Source: SZAS-103 sp043747745 (lineage in GTDB: Bacteria; Pseudomonadota; Gammaproteobacteria; Xanthomonadales; Xanthomonadaceae). Taken from it: 64,000 bases of DNA. Shown one piece after another: positions 17,999 to 26,478 of the stretch; the stretch's first letter is position 1, and each line of letters opens with the position of its first letter. Made by a program: the position numbers and the translations under genes. The notes beneath the pieces were generated by a model. It was not told the DNA's origin. It saw only the letters and a list, made by a program, of their open reading frames with translations, and did not search any database. Location of the stretch: assembly GCA_043747745.1 (NCBI GenBank), contig JAYTOP010000065.1:1-64000 (forward strand). Direction: 5' to 3'.

Positions 17999-19369
17999 AT
18001 GCCACACGACGCACAGCTTCCCCTCGCCCATGTCCTGGACCTTCTGCTCGACGCCATCTGCGTTGTCGATGCCGAAGGCTGCATCGTTTTTGCGAGTGCC
18101 GCGAGCCAGCGCATTTTCGGCTACGCGCCGGAGGAAATGATCGGTCGCTGCATGATCGACATGGTGTTCCCCGAGGATGTGCCGAGGACCAGGCAGGCTG
18201 TCGGTGAGATCATGGCCGGCATTCCCAAGACGCATTTCAAGAACCGGCATGTGCGCAAGGATGGGCGGGTCGTCCACATCATGTGGTCGTCGCGCTGGTC
18301 GGACGCGGACCAGGTGCGCATTTCCGTGGCGCGCGACATCACCGAACTCAAGCGCGCCGAGTTGATGGAGGACGCGCTGCACGCAATTGCGGAAGCAGCG
18401 CATGCCGCCGAAGACTTACTTGCGCTGTTCAAGGGCATCCACGAGATCATCGGCGGCCTGCTGCCGGCCGCCAATTTCTTCGTTGCGCTGTACGACGCAG
18501 AGAAAGACGAATTGACATTTCCGTACTATGTCGATCAATTCGACGAAGCGCCCGCGCCGCGCAGGCTGGATTCGAGCCCGACCCTGAGCGCGACGGTCAT
18601 TCGCAGCGGGCAGGCACTGCTGGTGACGCCAGACTCGCGAGGGCCTCTCAAACAACTCGACCAGATCGTCGGTAGCGATCCCATCGATTGGCTTGGTGTT
18701 CCGCTCATCTCGCAGCAAAAGGGTGTTATCGGTGCCGTCGTGATTCAGAGTTATTCGGGCGCTGTGCGCTACACCGAAAGGGACAAGGTGCTGTTGCAGT
18801 TCGTCTCCACGCAGGTGGCTGCCGCGATCGAGCGCAAGCAAACCGAGACCTTGCTGCGGCATATGGCGCGGCACGATGTGCTGACCGACCTGCCCAATCG
18901 CGAATTGTTCAACGATCGTCTGCAGACCGCGCTGGCGATGGTACGCAGGAACAATGGCCGACTTGCCCTGCTCTACATCGACCTGGACAAGTTCAAGCAG
19001 GTCAACGATACCCTCGGCCATCACATCGGCGATCTGCTGCTGCAGGACGTCGCGCACCGGATCAAGGATTGTCTGCGCGAATCGGATACGGTCGGTCGCG
19101 TGGGCGGAGACGAATTCCTGGTGTTGCTCAACGAGATCCCGTCACCCGACGACGCAATGATCGTCGCCGAAAAAATCCGGGCCGCGCTCAATCGACCATT
19201 CGAGCTGTCCGGACAGACGTTGCAGATCGCATCGAGCATCGGGATCGCCACCTATCCCGAACATGGCGACGAACGACAGCACTTGATCCGGCATGCCGAC
19301 GAAGCCATGTACGCAGCCAAGAAGAACGGCGGAAACCAGTTGCTGACCGCCAACGCTGCATCACGGTAG
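17999..19369 (+). CDS. PAS-GAF-GGDEF diguanylate cyclase
   Basis: A 456-residue cytosolic sensor cyclase. A PAS domain (about 10-118, with SAASQRIFGYAPEEMIGR and a PAC-like end VARDITELKRAE) is followed by a GAF domain (about 125-285) and a GGDEF domain (about 290-450). The GGDEF part has DVLTDLPNRELFNDRL, IDLDKFKQVNDTLGHHIGD and an intact RVGGDEFLV, so c-di-GMP synthesis is expected. There are no membrane segments. It is the third c-di-GMP enzyme in the first 20 kb; no EAL domain is present. Confidence 0.93.
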   Translation: MPHDAQLPLAHVLDLLLDAICVVDAEGCIVFASAASQRIFGYAPEEMIGRCMIDMVFPEDVPRTRQAVGEIMAGIPKTHFKNRHVRKDGRVVHIMWSSRWSDADQVRISVARDITELKRAELMEDALHAIAEAAHAAEDLLALFKGIHEIIGGLLPAANFFVALYDAEKDELTFPYYVDQFDEAPAPRRLDSSPTLSATVIRSGQALLVTPDSRGPLKQLDQIVGSDPIDWLGVPLISQQKGVIGAVVIQSYSGAVRYTERDKVLLQFVSTQVAAAIERKQTETLLRHMARHDVLTDLPNRELFNDRLQTALAMVRRNNGRLALLYIDLDKFKQVNDTLGHHIGDLLLQDVAHRIKDCLRESDTVGRVGGDEFLVLLNEIPSPDDAMIVAEKIRAALNRPFELSGQTLQIASSIGIATYPEHGDERQHLIRHADEAMYAAKKNGGNQLLTANAASR

Positions 19370-19433
19370 GCATTTCGCTGCGCCGACTGGCCGGATCGCC
19401 GCAAGTCACTGCATCAGGCGCTGGCGCCGCGTA

Positions 19434-20540
19434 TCATGCGCTTGTTGCGAGACTCGCAGTGAGCTTGCGTCGCGTCGGAAACGCGTGTTTGAAGATGCGA
19501 CCAAGCACGCCGGCGTACTGCTTCCAGAATCCACCGGTGTTGTAGTGCACGCCGTAGCGCGCGCAGATCGCGCGCACGCGCGGGGCGATTTCGACATAGC
19601 GCGTCGCAGGCAGATCGGGAAACAGGTGATGCTCGATCTGGCGGCTGAGTTGTCCAGTCAGCAGATGGAACACGCGGCTGCCTTCGAGGTTGCTCGACCC
19701 GTGGATCTGCCGCAGATACCACTGCCCGCGCGATTCGTTCTCGACTTCCTTCGTGGTGTAGGTCTGCACGTTCTCGGTGAAATGCCCGCAGAAGATGATC
19801 GCGTTCGTCCACAGGTTGCGAAGCAGATTCGCGAGCAGGTTTCCGAGCAACACGCGCGGCCACTGCCACAACGCGAGCGCCGGAAACAGCACGTAGTCCT
19901 TGAACAACTGGCGTCCGGCCTTGCGCAGGAATGGACGCATGCGTTCGCGGAACTCATCCCTTTTCATGCGACCTTTGACGAAACGGCCGATCTTGATGTC
20001 GTGGACGGCAACGCCCCACTGGAAATTCATCGCCAGCAACAGGTACCACAGCGGCTGCAGCAGGTTGGATTTCGACCAGCGCTGCTGCTCGCTCAGGCGC
20101 AGCATGCCGTAACCGAAGTCGTGGTCCTTGCCGATGATGTTGGTGTGGTCGTGGTGCTCGACATTGTGCGAATGCCGCCAATGGTCGCCGTCGCAGACGA
20201 TGTCCCACTCGTAGGTCTGCGAGTTCAGCGACGGATCGTTCATCCAGTCGTACTGGCCGTGCATCACGTTGTGCCCGATTTCCATGTTCTCGATGATCTT
20301 CGCGAGCGCGAGTCCGATCACGCCACCGATCCAGCTGATCGGGCCGATGCCGAACATCAGCAGGCTGCGCCCGGAAATTGCGAGACCCTGCACGATGTGG
20401 CGCATGCGATGGATGTGGCGCGCGTCGCGCTCGCCGATGTCGGCGAGGACTTCAAGGCGCAGCGCGTCAAGTTCGCCTTCGAAGCGCGCGAGCGTTTCGG
20501 CGTCCATCCTGGTTTTCGTGATACGTGGTTGATCGAACAT
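19434..20540 (-). CDS. Membrane fatty acid desaturase
   Basis: A 368-residue di-iron acyl desaturase with the three histidine boxes HNVMHGQ (H90, H94), HSHNVEHH (123-130) and QIEHH (301-305). The Q in the third box is typical of front-end or linoleoyl-type desaturases, but bacterial delta-9 acyl-CoA desaturases of this type are known in Pseudomonas (DesB). About four hydrophobic segments place it in the inner membrane. AGGA precedes ATG 20540. It lies 15 nt after the reductase gene, which should supply its electrons, and is probably controlled by the adjacent TetR protein. Confidence 0.92.
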   Translation of the reverse strand: MFDQPRITKTRMDAETLARFEGELDALRLEVLADIGERDARHIHRMRHIVQGLAISGRSLLMFGIGPISWIGGVIGLALAKIIENMEIGHNVMHGQYDWMNDPSLNSQTYEWDIVCDGDHWRHSHNVEHHDHTNIIGKDHDFGYGMLRLSEQQRWSKSNLLQPLWYLLLAMNFQWGVAVHDIKIGRFVKGRMKRDEFRERMRPFLRKAGRQLFKDYVLFPALALWQWPRVLLGNLLANLLRNLWTNAIIFCGHFTENVQTYTTKEVENESRGQWYLRQIHGSSNLEGSRVFHLLTGQLSRQIEHHLFPDLPATRYVEIAPRVRAICARYGVHYNTGGFWKQYAGVLGRIFKHAFPTRRKLTASLATSA

Positions 20541-20555
20541 AGTCGTTTCCTGTGA

Positions 20556-21659
20556 TCAGAGCGCGAGTTCGACGGCGCTTTGCGGAGTGGAGATGCAGAG
20601 CTGGATGAGCTCTTCGCCCGGACCCGATACCTGGCCGGTGAGCAGGTTCGTCACGGTGCCGCTGCGCTTGCGGCATTGGCACGTCATGCAGATGCCCCGA
20701 CGGCAACCGAAACGCGGCGCCAGGCCAGCGGCTTCGGCGCCATCGAGCAGACTCTGGCCTGCCAATACAGTGAACATCTGTTCTACATCCCCATAGACCA
20801 CTGCATGCGCACTGGCATCCGGATCGACCGGCGCGGCGCGGCGGCCGAAGCTTTCGCTCTGCAACTGTTCGCGGAGACCGGCATCGGCGTACATCGACTC
20901 GACGACGCGCATGAATCCATCCGGACCGCACAACAGGGTTTCGCGATCGCTCCAATCGGGCACGAGCTGCGCGATTTTTTCCGCATCCAGCCGACCTTCC
21001 GCTTCCGTGGCATGCAGGCAGATGCGCAGCTGCGGCATGCGCAGGGACAGTTGCTGCAACTCATCGGCGAAGAGCATGTCGGCGACCGAGCGTCCGCATT
21101 GCAGCAGCATGACATCGCGCGTCGATCCTTCATCAGCGAGACCTTGCAACAGCGACATCATCGGCGTAATACCGCTGCCTGCGCTGACAAACAGCAATTT
21201 GCCAGCGACATCGCGCGGCGCAAAACCGCCCTGAGCCTTGCTCAGACGCACGACCTGCCCAAGCTGAAGCGTATGCGCCGCATTCGACACCGGACCGTTA
21301 TGCTTGCGCTTGATCGTCAGCCGCAGCAAGCCATCGCTGCGCGGTGCGCTCGACAGGCTGAAACAACGCGCATGGCGTGCGCCGTCGATCTCGAGTTCAA
21401 GCAACACATGCTGGCCCGGACGAAAGTCGCCGAAGCGCGCATTGGGCTTGAGCCAGACGCTCTTCACATCAGGCGCTTCGTCGACCACGCGCACGACGCG
21501 CGCACGAGGCTCGGTCAACGACCACATCGGGCTCACCACCGATGCGAGGCTACTCCAGGCCTCAGGCTGGTTGAACGGTGCCCACAACGGGTGTCGCCAG
21601 AATCGGCGCGCTGGCGAAGGACGATCTTGGGACTGGGAACGGGAGAGATTCATCGGCAT
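20556..21659 (-). CDS. Ferredoxin reductase (FAD/NAD with C-terminal 2Fe-2S), desaturase partner
   Basis: A 367-residue electron-transfer protein. An FAD domain (RHARCFSLSSAP), an NAD(P) domain (LLFVSAGSGITPMMSLL and LLCGPDGFMRVVE) and a plant-type [2Fe-2S] ferredoxin domain with FGCRRGICMTCQC and a later LCIS cysteine occur in that order. This matches the desaturase-associated oxidoreductases next to DesB-type enzymes. The start is set at 21659; ATG 21653 is also possible and neither has a strong ribosome-binding site. The start lies only 13 nt below a 16-bp palindrome. Confidence 0.92.
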   Translation of the reverse strand: MPMNLSRSQSQDRPSPARRFWRHPLWAPFNQPEAWSSLASVVSPMWSLTEPRARVVRVVDEAPDVKSVWLKPNARFGDFRPGQHVLLELEIDGARHARCFSLSSAPRSDGLLRLTIKRKHNGPVSNAAHTLQLGQVVRLSKAQGGFAPRDVAGKLLFVSAGSGITPMMSLLQGLADEGSTRDVMLLQCGRSVADMLFADELQQLSLRMPQLRICLHATEAEGRLDAEKIAQLVPDWSDRETLLCGPDGFMRVVESMYADAGLREQLQSESFGRRAAPVDPDASAHAVVYGDVEQMFTVLAGQSLLDGAEAAGLAPRFGCRRGICMTCQCRKRSGTVTNLLTGQVSGPGEELIQLCISTPQSAVELAL

Positions 21660-21672
21660 GTCGTGATATCGA

Positions 21673-21688
21673 GTGAACGTATGTTCAC
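21673..21688. promoter_or_regulatory. Perfect palindrome, probable TetR-family (FabR/DesT-like) operator
   Basis: GTGAACGTATGTTCAC has two perfect 6-bp arms (GTGAAC/GTTCAC) around GTAT. It sits in the divergent region between the desaturase operon and the TetR gene. GTGAAC/GTTCAC half-sites resemble those recalled for DesT/FabR-type regulators; the match to the adjacent regulator is inference. Confidence 0.7.
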
Positions 21689-21786
21689 CCAGTACATGCT
21701 GAGTTTCCACTCCAATCCCGGATACCGGGCGACGGCCTATACTTTGCGTTCAGCCCCATGGCGGTGTGCGACCGCTGGAGAACCTC

Positions 21787-22452
21787 TTGCCATCGACCAA
21801 GCGAGCCTCTGCGCGTGCCGAAGCGGAAGCTCCGACGACGCGAGCTGAGCAAAAGGAGCGCACGCGCCTGCGCCTGGTGGAGGCGGCACTCGTCCTGATC
21901 GGTCAGGGCCGCAGTTTCTCGTCGCTGAGCCTGCGCGAGATCACGCGCGAGACCGGCATTGTTCCCGCAGCTTTCTATCGCCATTTCCGTGACCTCGACG
22001 AACTAGGCCTGGCGCTGGTCGAAATGGGTGGCGCCACCCTGCGACGCTTGCTGCGCGAGGCGCGGCGCGATGGGATTCCGCCCACGCACATGCTGCGCGG
22101 CTCAGTGCTGATCTATAAGCGCTTCGTCGAGGAACGCAGCCTCGTGTTCCGCTTCATTGCAGGCGAACGCGGCGGCGGATCGCGCGTGATCCGTGAGGCG
22201 ATCCGCACCGAGGAAAGCCATTTCGCGGCGGAAATGGCGCAAGACGTGCGTGCGCTCGGCACCCTGCCCGACCTGTCCAGCGCGACGATGCAGATGATCT
22301 GCGGGCTCGTCGTCACCACGATGCTCAACGCCGCTTCCGACATCCTCGACCTGCCCCCGGGTCAGCCCAAGCGCGAGAAGGAACTCGTCGACAATTTCGT
22401 GCGGCAACTGCGCGTGGTGTTCCTTGGTGCAGCGCGTTGGCGCGAGCAATAG
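21787..22452 (+). CDS. TetR family regulator of desaturase genes (FabR/DesT-like)
   Basis: A 221-residue repressor-type protein. The N-terminal helix-turn-helix is RLRLVEAALVLIGQG, SLSLREITRETGI and VPAAFYRHFRDLDELGLA, the exact layout of FabR/DesT, which sense acyl-CoA or acyl-ACP saturation. The C-terminal half is the helical ligand domain. The start is TTG 21787 with GGAG six bases upstream; GTG 21766 would add seven residues without a site. TATACT at 21738-21743 could be its -10 box. It is divergent from the desaturase operon, with the palindrome at 21673 between. Confidence 0.88.
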   Translation: MPSTKRASARAEAEAPTTRAEQKERTRLRLVEAALVLIGQGRSFSSLSLREITRETGIVPAAFYRHFRDLDELGLALVEMGGATLRRLLREARRDGIPPTHMLRGSVLIYKRFVEERSLVFRFIAGERGGGSRVIREAIRTEESHFAAEMAQDVRALGTLPDLSSATMQMICGLVVTTMLNAASDILDLPPGQPKREKELVDNFVRQLRVVFLGAARWREQ

Positions 22453-22991
22453 TCTACGAAAACGGCTATTACTGCGGCATCAATGATCGCCTTTATCGCA
22501 GTGACAGCCACTGCAATACGAAGGGCGCGGCGGTCGGCGCACTCGTCGGGGGCGCGCTCGGGAAGCAGGTCGGCAAGGGCAAAGGCCGCACCGCTGCGAT
22601 GGTTACTGGTGCCGTCGTCGGTGCAACCGTCGACGCCAACACCGGCCTCAACGACGAGAACAACTATTGGGACGATCGAGGTAGCGTGCGTCGCTGCCGC
22701 ACCGTTGTCGTCAATGACAATCGGGACGGCAACGACTGGCGCCGCAATGGAGACAGCTTCAACGTGACCTACCGGTATGCGAACCAGGTCTTCGATACCG
22801 TGACCAACTACGATCCCGGCCGCGACATGCGGGTGATCGTGGACGTCAGGCCTTACGACACGACGCATCGATGGGTCAGGAAAAGAACTCAAGAAGGGCC
22901 TGCAAGAGCCCTTCTATTTTTGTACGTCCAGTGGATCGGCCGCACGCCAAGCCGACTTTACAACCCGAAAGCCTGTGGCTGTTCGAGCTGA
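22437..22991 (+). pseudogene. Glycine-zipper protein remnant without a signal peptide
   Basis: A 184-residue frame with a glycine-zipper 2TM pattern (AAVGALVGGALGKQVGKGKG and AAMVTGAVVGATVDANTG) and a Cys-Arg-rich segment (VRRCRTVVVNDN). Relatives are envelope proteins with an N-terminal signal peptide. Here the frame can only start at TTG 22437, inside the end of the TetR gene, and has no signal sequence. The frame also runs through the terminator at 22892-22921, so its original stop is gone. Both ends look damaged. Confidence 0.6.
22892..22921 (+). terminator. Rho-independent terminator
   Basis: AGAAGGGC/GCCCTTCT stem with an 8-nt loop, followed by ATTTTT. It falls inside the open frame of the glycine-zipper remnant. 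Confidence 0.85.
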
Positions 22992-23046
22992 CTTTGCAGC
23001 CGGGCAGCGATGCGGCAGTTTTCTCCGGGGAATGAACGCGTGGTGC

Positions 23047-23313
23047 TCAGCGCAGTTGGCTGTCCTTGCTGCCGCGCCGGTTGTAGCCGCTGACATCGCC
23101 CTCTTGCAGATCGCGCACCTCTTGGCAGGGCACGCACAGGCGCACACCCGGCAAGGCCTTGCGCCGCGCTGCCGGAATCCCAGCATCGCATTCCTCGCAG
23201 CGCTTCAACCCGGGGCCTTTCGGCAGTTTGCTGCGGACGCGCTTGATCCCGTCCTTGATGGTGGCGTCGATCTGATCCTGCACCGCGCCGTCGCCAGCCC
23301 AACCGGTTGCCAT
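23047..23313 (-). CDS. DksA/TraR-type C4 zinc-finger protein (YbiI-like)
   Basis: An 88-residue protein of the short DksA/TraR group. QDQIDATIKDGIKRVRSKLP is the N-terminal helix, and the zinc finger is CEECDAGIP...RLCVPCQEVRD with a CxxC-CxxC spacing of about 17 residues. The coiled-coil arm of true DksA is absent, so it resembles YbiI/YkaA-like small proteins of unknown role. GGGAGA precedes ATG 23313. Confidence 0.87.
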   Translation of the reverse strand: MATGWAGDGAVQDQIDATIKDGIKRVRSKLPKGPGLKRCEECDAGIPAARRKALPGVRLCVPCQEVRDLQEGDVSGYNRRGSKDSQLR

Positions 23314-23411
23314 GGCCGTCTCCCATTTACCGATCCGAATCGAGCATGCAAGGATAGCGGCAACCGGCTGAACTCGACCGACAATGCGCATGCAATCGTT
23401 TGGGACGTCCG

Positions 23412-24131
23412 ATGAGCAAGAAACCCATCGTCCAAGAACCTTACTGGGCAACGCTACCGCGTCAGCACTTCGGTGTGGGGCAAACGATTGGGATCGTCGC
23501 ACGGCATCTGATTCCGCTGATCGGCGTGCTGTTCCTCGGCTGGTCGGCGGGCCAGTTCCTGCTGCTCAGCGTGTTCAACATCGCGTTCATGGTCTCCTGC
23601 ACCGCCGCCATCGGCGTCGCGGTGTCGATGCGCCAAGAGAAAGGGCCGAGTCGGAATCGCGCCGACGAGATCGGATCGTGGCTGATGCTGCTGGCGGCGG
23701 GCGTCATCATCAGCTTGGTCCTCACCATGCTGTTCGGCTGGGTCATCGCCATCTTCGCGGCGGCAGCCGGCCCGCATGGCCTGTTCGATCGATCGATGGT
23801 CTGGTCGGTGCTGGCGATCGTTGCGGGCGCCGCACCGATCATGCTCCAGCAATACCGAGCCGATCTGCGCGCATCGTTGACGGAGCAGGAACGCAAGCAA
23901 CGCGATCAGCCGAATCTCCTCGTACTGCTTGTGTGCGCCGGTTTGATGTTCCTGATGTCCGGCTTCGTCGCCAACCTTGGCTCCTACGGCCTCAGCGTGA
24001 TGGTATTCGCCGTGACCGGCCCGTTCATTTTTCGCGACCTGCGGCCAGATCTGATGCGCGAATGGATCCGGCCAAAAAAATCGGCCGCCAACGCCATGAT
24101 TCCCCATCCAGTCGGGCAACCATGCCGATGA
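23412..24131 (+). CDS. Multipass membrane protein, function unknown
   Basis: A 239-residue protein with about five hydrophobic helices: LIPLIGVLFLGWSAGQFLLL, VFNIAFMVSCTAAIGVAV, WLMLLAAGVIISLVLTML, SVLAIVAGAAPIMLQ and LVLLVCAGLMFLMSGF. It resembles small uncharacterised inner-membrane proteins (possibly DUF6498), but I cannot confirm the family. The ribosome-binding site is weak. It ends just before the broken AraC-type gene. Confidence 0.65.
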   Translation: MSKKPIVQEPYWATLPRQHFGVGQTIGIVARHLIPLIGVLFLGWSAGQFLLLSVFNIAFMVSCTAAIGVAVSMRQEKGPSRNRADEIGSWLMLLAAGVIISLVLTMLFGWVIAIFAAAAGPHGLFDRSMVWSVLAIVAGAAPIMLQQYRADLRASLTEQERKQRDQPNLLVLLVCAGLMFLMSGFVANLGSYGLSVMVFAVTGPFIFRDLRPDLMREWIRPKKSAANAMIPHPVGQPCR

Positions 24132-24775
24132 TCGAAGCCGGCCTGCGTGGCGGCGCAATCGCGCTCCTGTTGCTGTTGGTGGCGCTGCTGCTGCGCGATG
24201 AGCGAAACATTGCGTCCGTTCGCTTTGCCGCATGGGTCGACTCCGCATCGTCTTCGTTACCTGGGTCGGACTTTTCACTGCAGCGATGATCTTGTCGGCC
24301 ACTCCTTTCCAGGGTGGAACAGGCCATCCGCTGTTCGGCTATGCGGACACCCTGGGCACGCTGGCGATCACTACTTGCTTCGCGATGGCGCTGTTGTCGC
24401 TTACGCGCAGGGAAGCGTTCCTCCCGCTGGCTCCGATCGAGCCCGGGCCGCCCTATCGCCGCCCCGGCCGGCAAACTCTGCGTTCCAAAATATCGCCTGC
24501 GTCGCCTGATCAACCAGCGCCTCGGCCATCGCAACTTCAGCGCCTTTTTCAACGGCTATCGGCTCGACGAGGTCATGGCAGCGCTGGCGGACACGTCGAA
24601 GGCCGATGTCACGATCCTGACTATCGCGCTGGATGCCGGCTTCCAGTCGATCGGCCCGTTCAATCGCGCGTTCAAGGCGCGTACCGGCGTGACGCCGAGC
24701 GACTATCGCCGCTCCAAAATACCTGCCGCCGATCCGGCTGGCGAAAAAGCCCGGGGTGCACCCGAAAACGACTAG
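24122..24775 (+). pseudogene. Broken AraC-type regulator with membrane N terminus
   Basis: Pieces of one regulator in two frames. 24122-24289 gives MIEAGLRGGAIALLLLLVAL and then stops. 24232 onward in another frame gives membrane segments (RIVFVTWVGLFTAAMILSAT, GTLAITTCFAMALLSL). The end, back in the first frame, gives the AraC DNA-binding domain: YRLRRLINQRLGHRNFSAF, then ILTIALDAGFQSIGPFNRAF and TGVTPSDYRR. At least two frame changes are needed. The pieces are also too short for the family, so internal sequence has probably been deleted. Confidence 0.75.
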
Positions 24776-24889
24776 CCGAATTTGAAACCCGGCGCGAACC
24801 TCCAGTACGGACGCCGCATTCTCCGTCGAATCCACCGCCGACGCCGCTGTTGCAAGGGCGTCCCACGATCGACTCAACGAGGATTTGTC

Positions 24890-26276
24890 ATGCGCACACC
24901 CATCGCGATCGCACTCCGTTTGATCGCGGCCACCATCGCCGTGGCCAGCATCGCAGCGGTTGCGTACCGCCCCGACAAGGCCATTCGCACAGCCACCGGC
25001 GTGACTGCCATGACCCTGTGCTCGGACGTGTTCGTCTCCAGGCTTGATCCGGCGATCGTCTTCGCACAGGCAATCGCAACGCGCCCCGGCGGCCTGGGCA
25101 TGTTGGCCAGGCACATGCATTATCGCGTCGATCATGGCAGCCGGCAGGTCAGCGTCGATTACCGCGGACACTTCGCCAATCGTGCCGTCTACCGCGACGG
25201 TTTGGGTTGCCTGCTATTGCAGGGGCCGGCTCCATCGACGCCAGCTTGCCTGCGGAATCCGCTTGGCCCGCACCACTGTTGCCGGAGATCGCCGGTCCGC
25301 AGATCGTCGTGCCGACCGACCCACGCTTGAGAGCGGCACTCGACCACGTGTTCGCCGAGCCCGACGAGCCACCGCACCGCTGGCCCCCCGCGGTGGTGGT
25401 GCTCAAGGACGGCAAAGTGATCGCCGAACGCTACGCTGCGGGTATCGGCGTAGACACGCCGCTGCTGGGTTATTCGGCGAGCAAGTCGGTGATCAGCAGC
25501 TTGGTCGGCGTACTGGTCCGCCAGAGACGGCTGAAAACCGATGCGCTCGCGCCGGTCGCCGCGTGGCAAGACGCGAGCGATCCGCGCCACGCGATCACCC
25601 TCGACAACCTCCTGCGCATGACCAGCGGCGTTGCCATCGCACAGACGGGCAGCGGCTTCGATCCGGCCTCGCGGATGCTCTACACCGAGCGCGACATGGC
25701 CGCGTTAGCCGCGAGCCAGCCGCTGGCCCGTTCGCCGGGAGCGCGCTTCGACTATTCCGACGCAAGCACGCTGATCGTCTCGCGCATCATGCGCGATGCT
25801 GCGGGCCGCCACACTGCGGACGCTGTAGGTTTCGCCCGGCGTGAACTGTTCGCGCCGCTCGGCATGCGCACCGTCACTCTCCAGTCCGAGCCATCGGCAC
25901 GCCCGTCGGCTCCACATCCATCCTGGCGAGCGCACGCGACTGGGCGAAGCTCGGCGAACTGTATTCCCGCGACGGTGTTGTCGGCGGCCATCGCATCCTG
26001 CCCGAAGGCTGGGTGCGTTACTCGGCCACCCCGACCCTCGGCTCGGACTATGGCGCGGGATTCTGGACCGCTGCGGGGCCGGATTTCAGCCACGATAGCA
26101 TTCCACGCGATGTGCTGTTCGCCTCGGGCCACTTCGAACAACGCGTCTACATCATCCCTTCGCGGGACGTGGTGATTGTCCGCCTCGGCATCACCGAGGT
26201 CTGGCCCGACTTCGACTTCCACGGCGACTTGCGGCTGATCCGCGAAGTGCTCGCGAGCCTGCCGGATCGATCCTGA
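24890..26276 (+). pseudogene. Frame-broken serine hydrolase (beta-lactamase class C-like)
   Basis: One serine hydrolase spread over three frames. The first (from ATG 24890, GAGG upstream) holds an N-terminal hydrophobic segment and ends near GLGCLLLQGP (about 25228). The second holds the catalytic core: YSASKSV is the SxxK motif, FDYSDASTLIV the YxN-like motif. Near 25890 the frame shifts again to GTPVGSTSILASARDWAKL, YGAGFWTAAGP and VIVRLGITEVWPDFD. The family resembles 6-aminohexanoate-dimer hydrolases and esterases. Every frame is needed for a whole enzyme, so it is probably inactive unless these are sequence errors. Confidence 0.8.
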
Positions 26277-26478
26277 TCCGCATATAGAAACAAACCGGCA
26301 ACTCTTTCGCACGACGGACTTCCATTCCCATTGCAGGCGCGCCGCTGTCGCATCAGTGTCCGATAGCGGTCACGCGGAAGTCATCGGGCGCACTTAGCTT
26401 GTGCTGCATCCGGCCGCAGCGGCATGCAACGCGCATCGCTGCGCTCCGGTCCCGGAACAACCGCCCTGAGGATCACCC

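Noticed and set aside
20580..21848. 422-residue plus-strand frame
   Set aside because: Antisense to the ferredoxin reductase, which has complete FAD, NAD and 2Fe-2S motifs.
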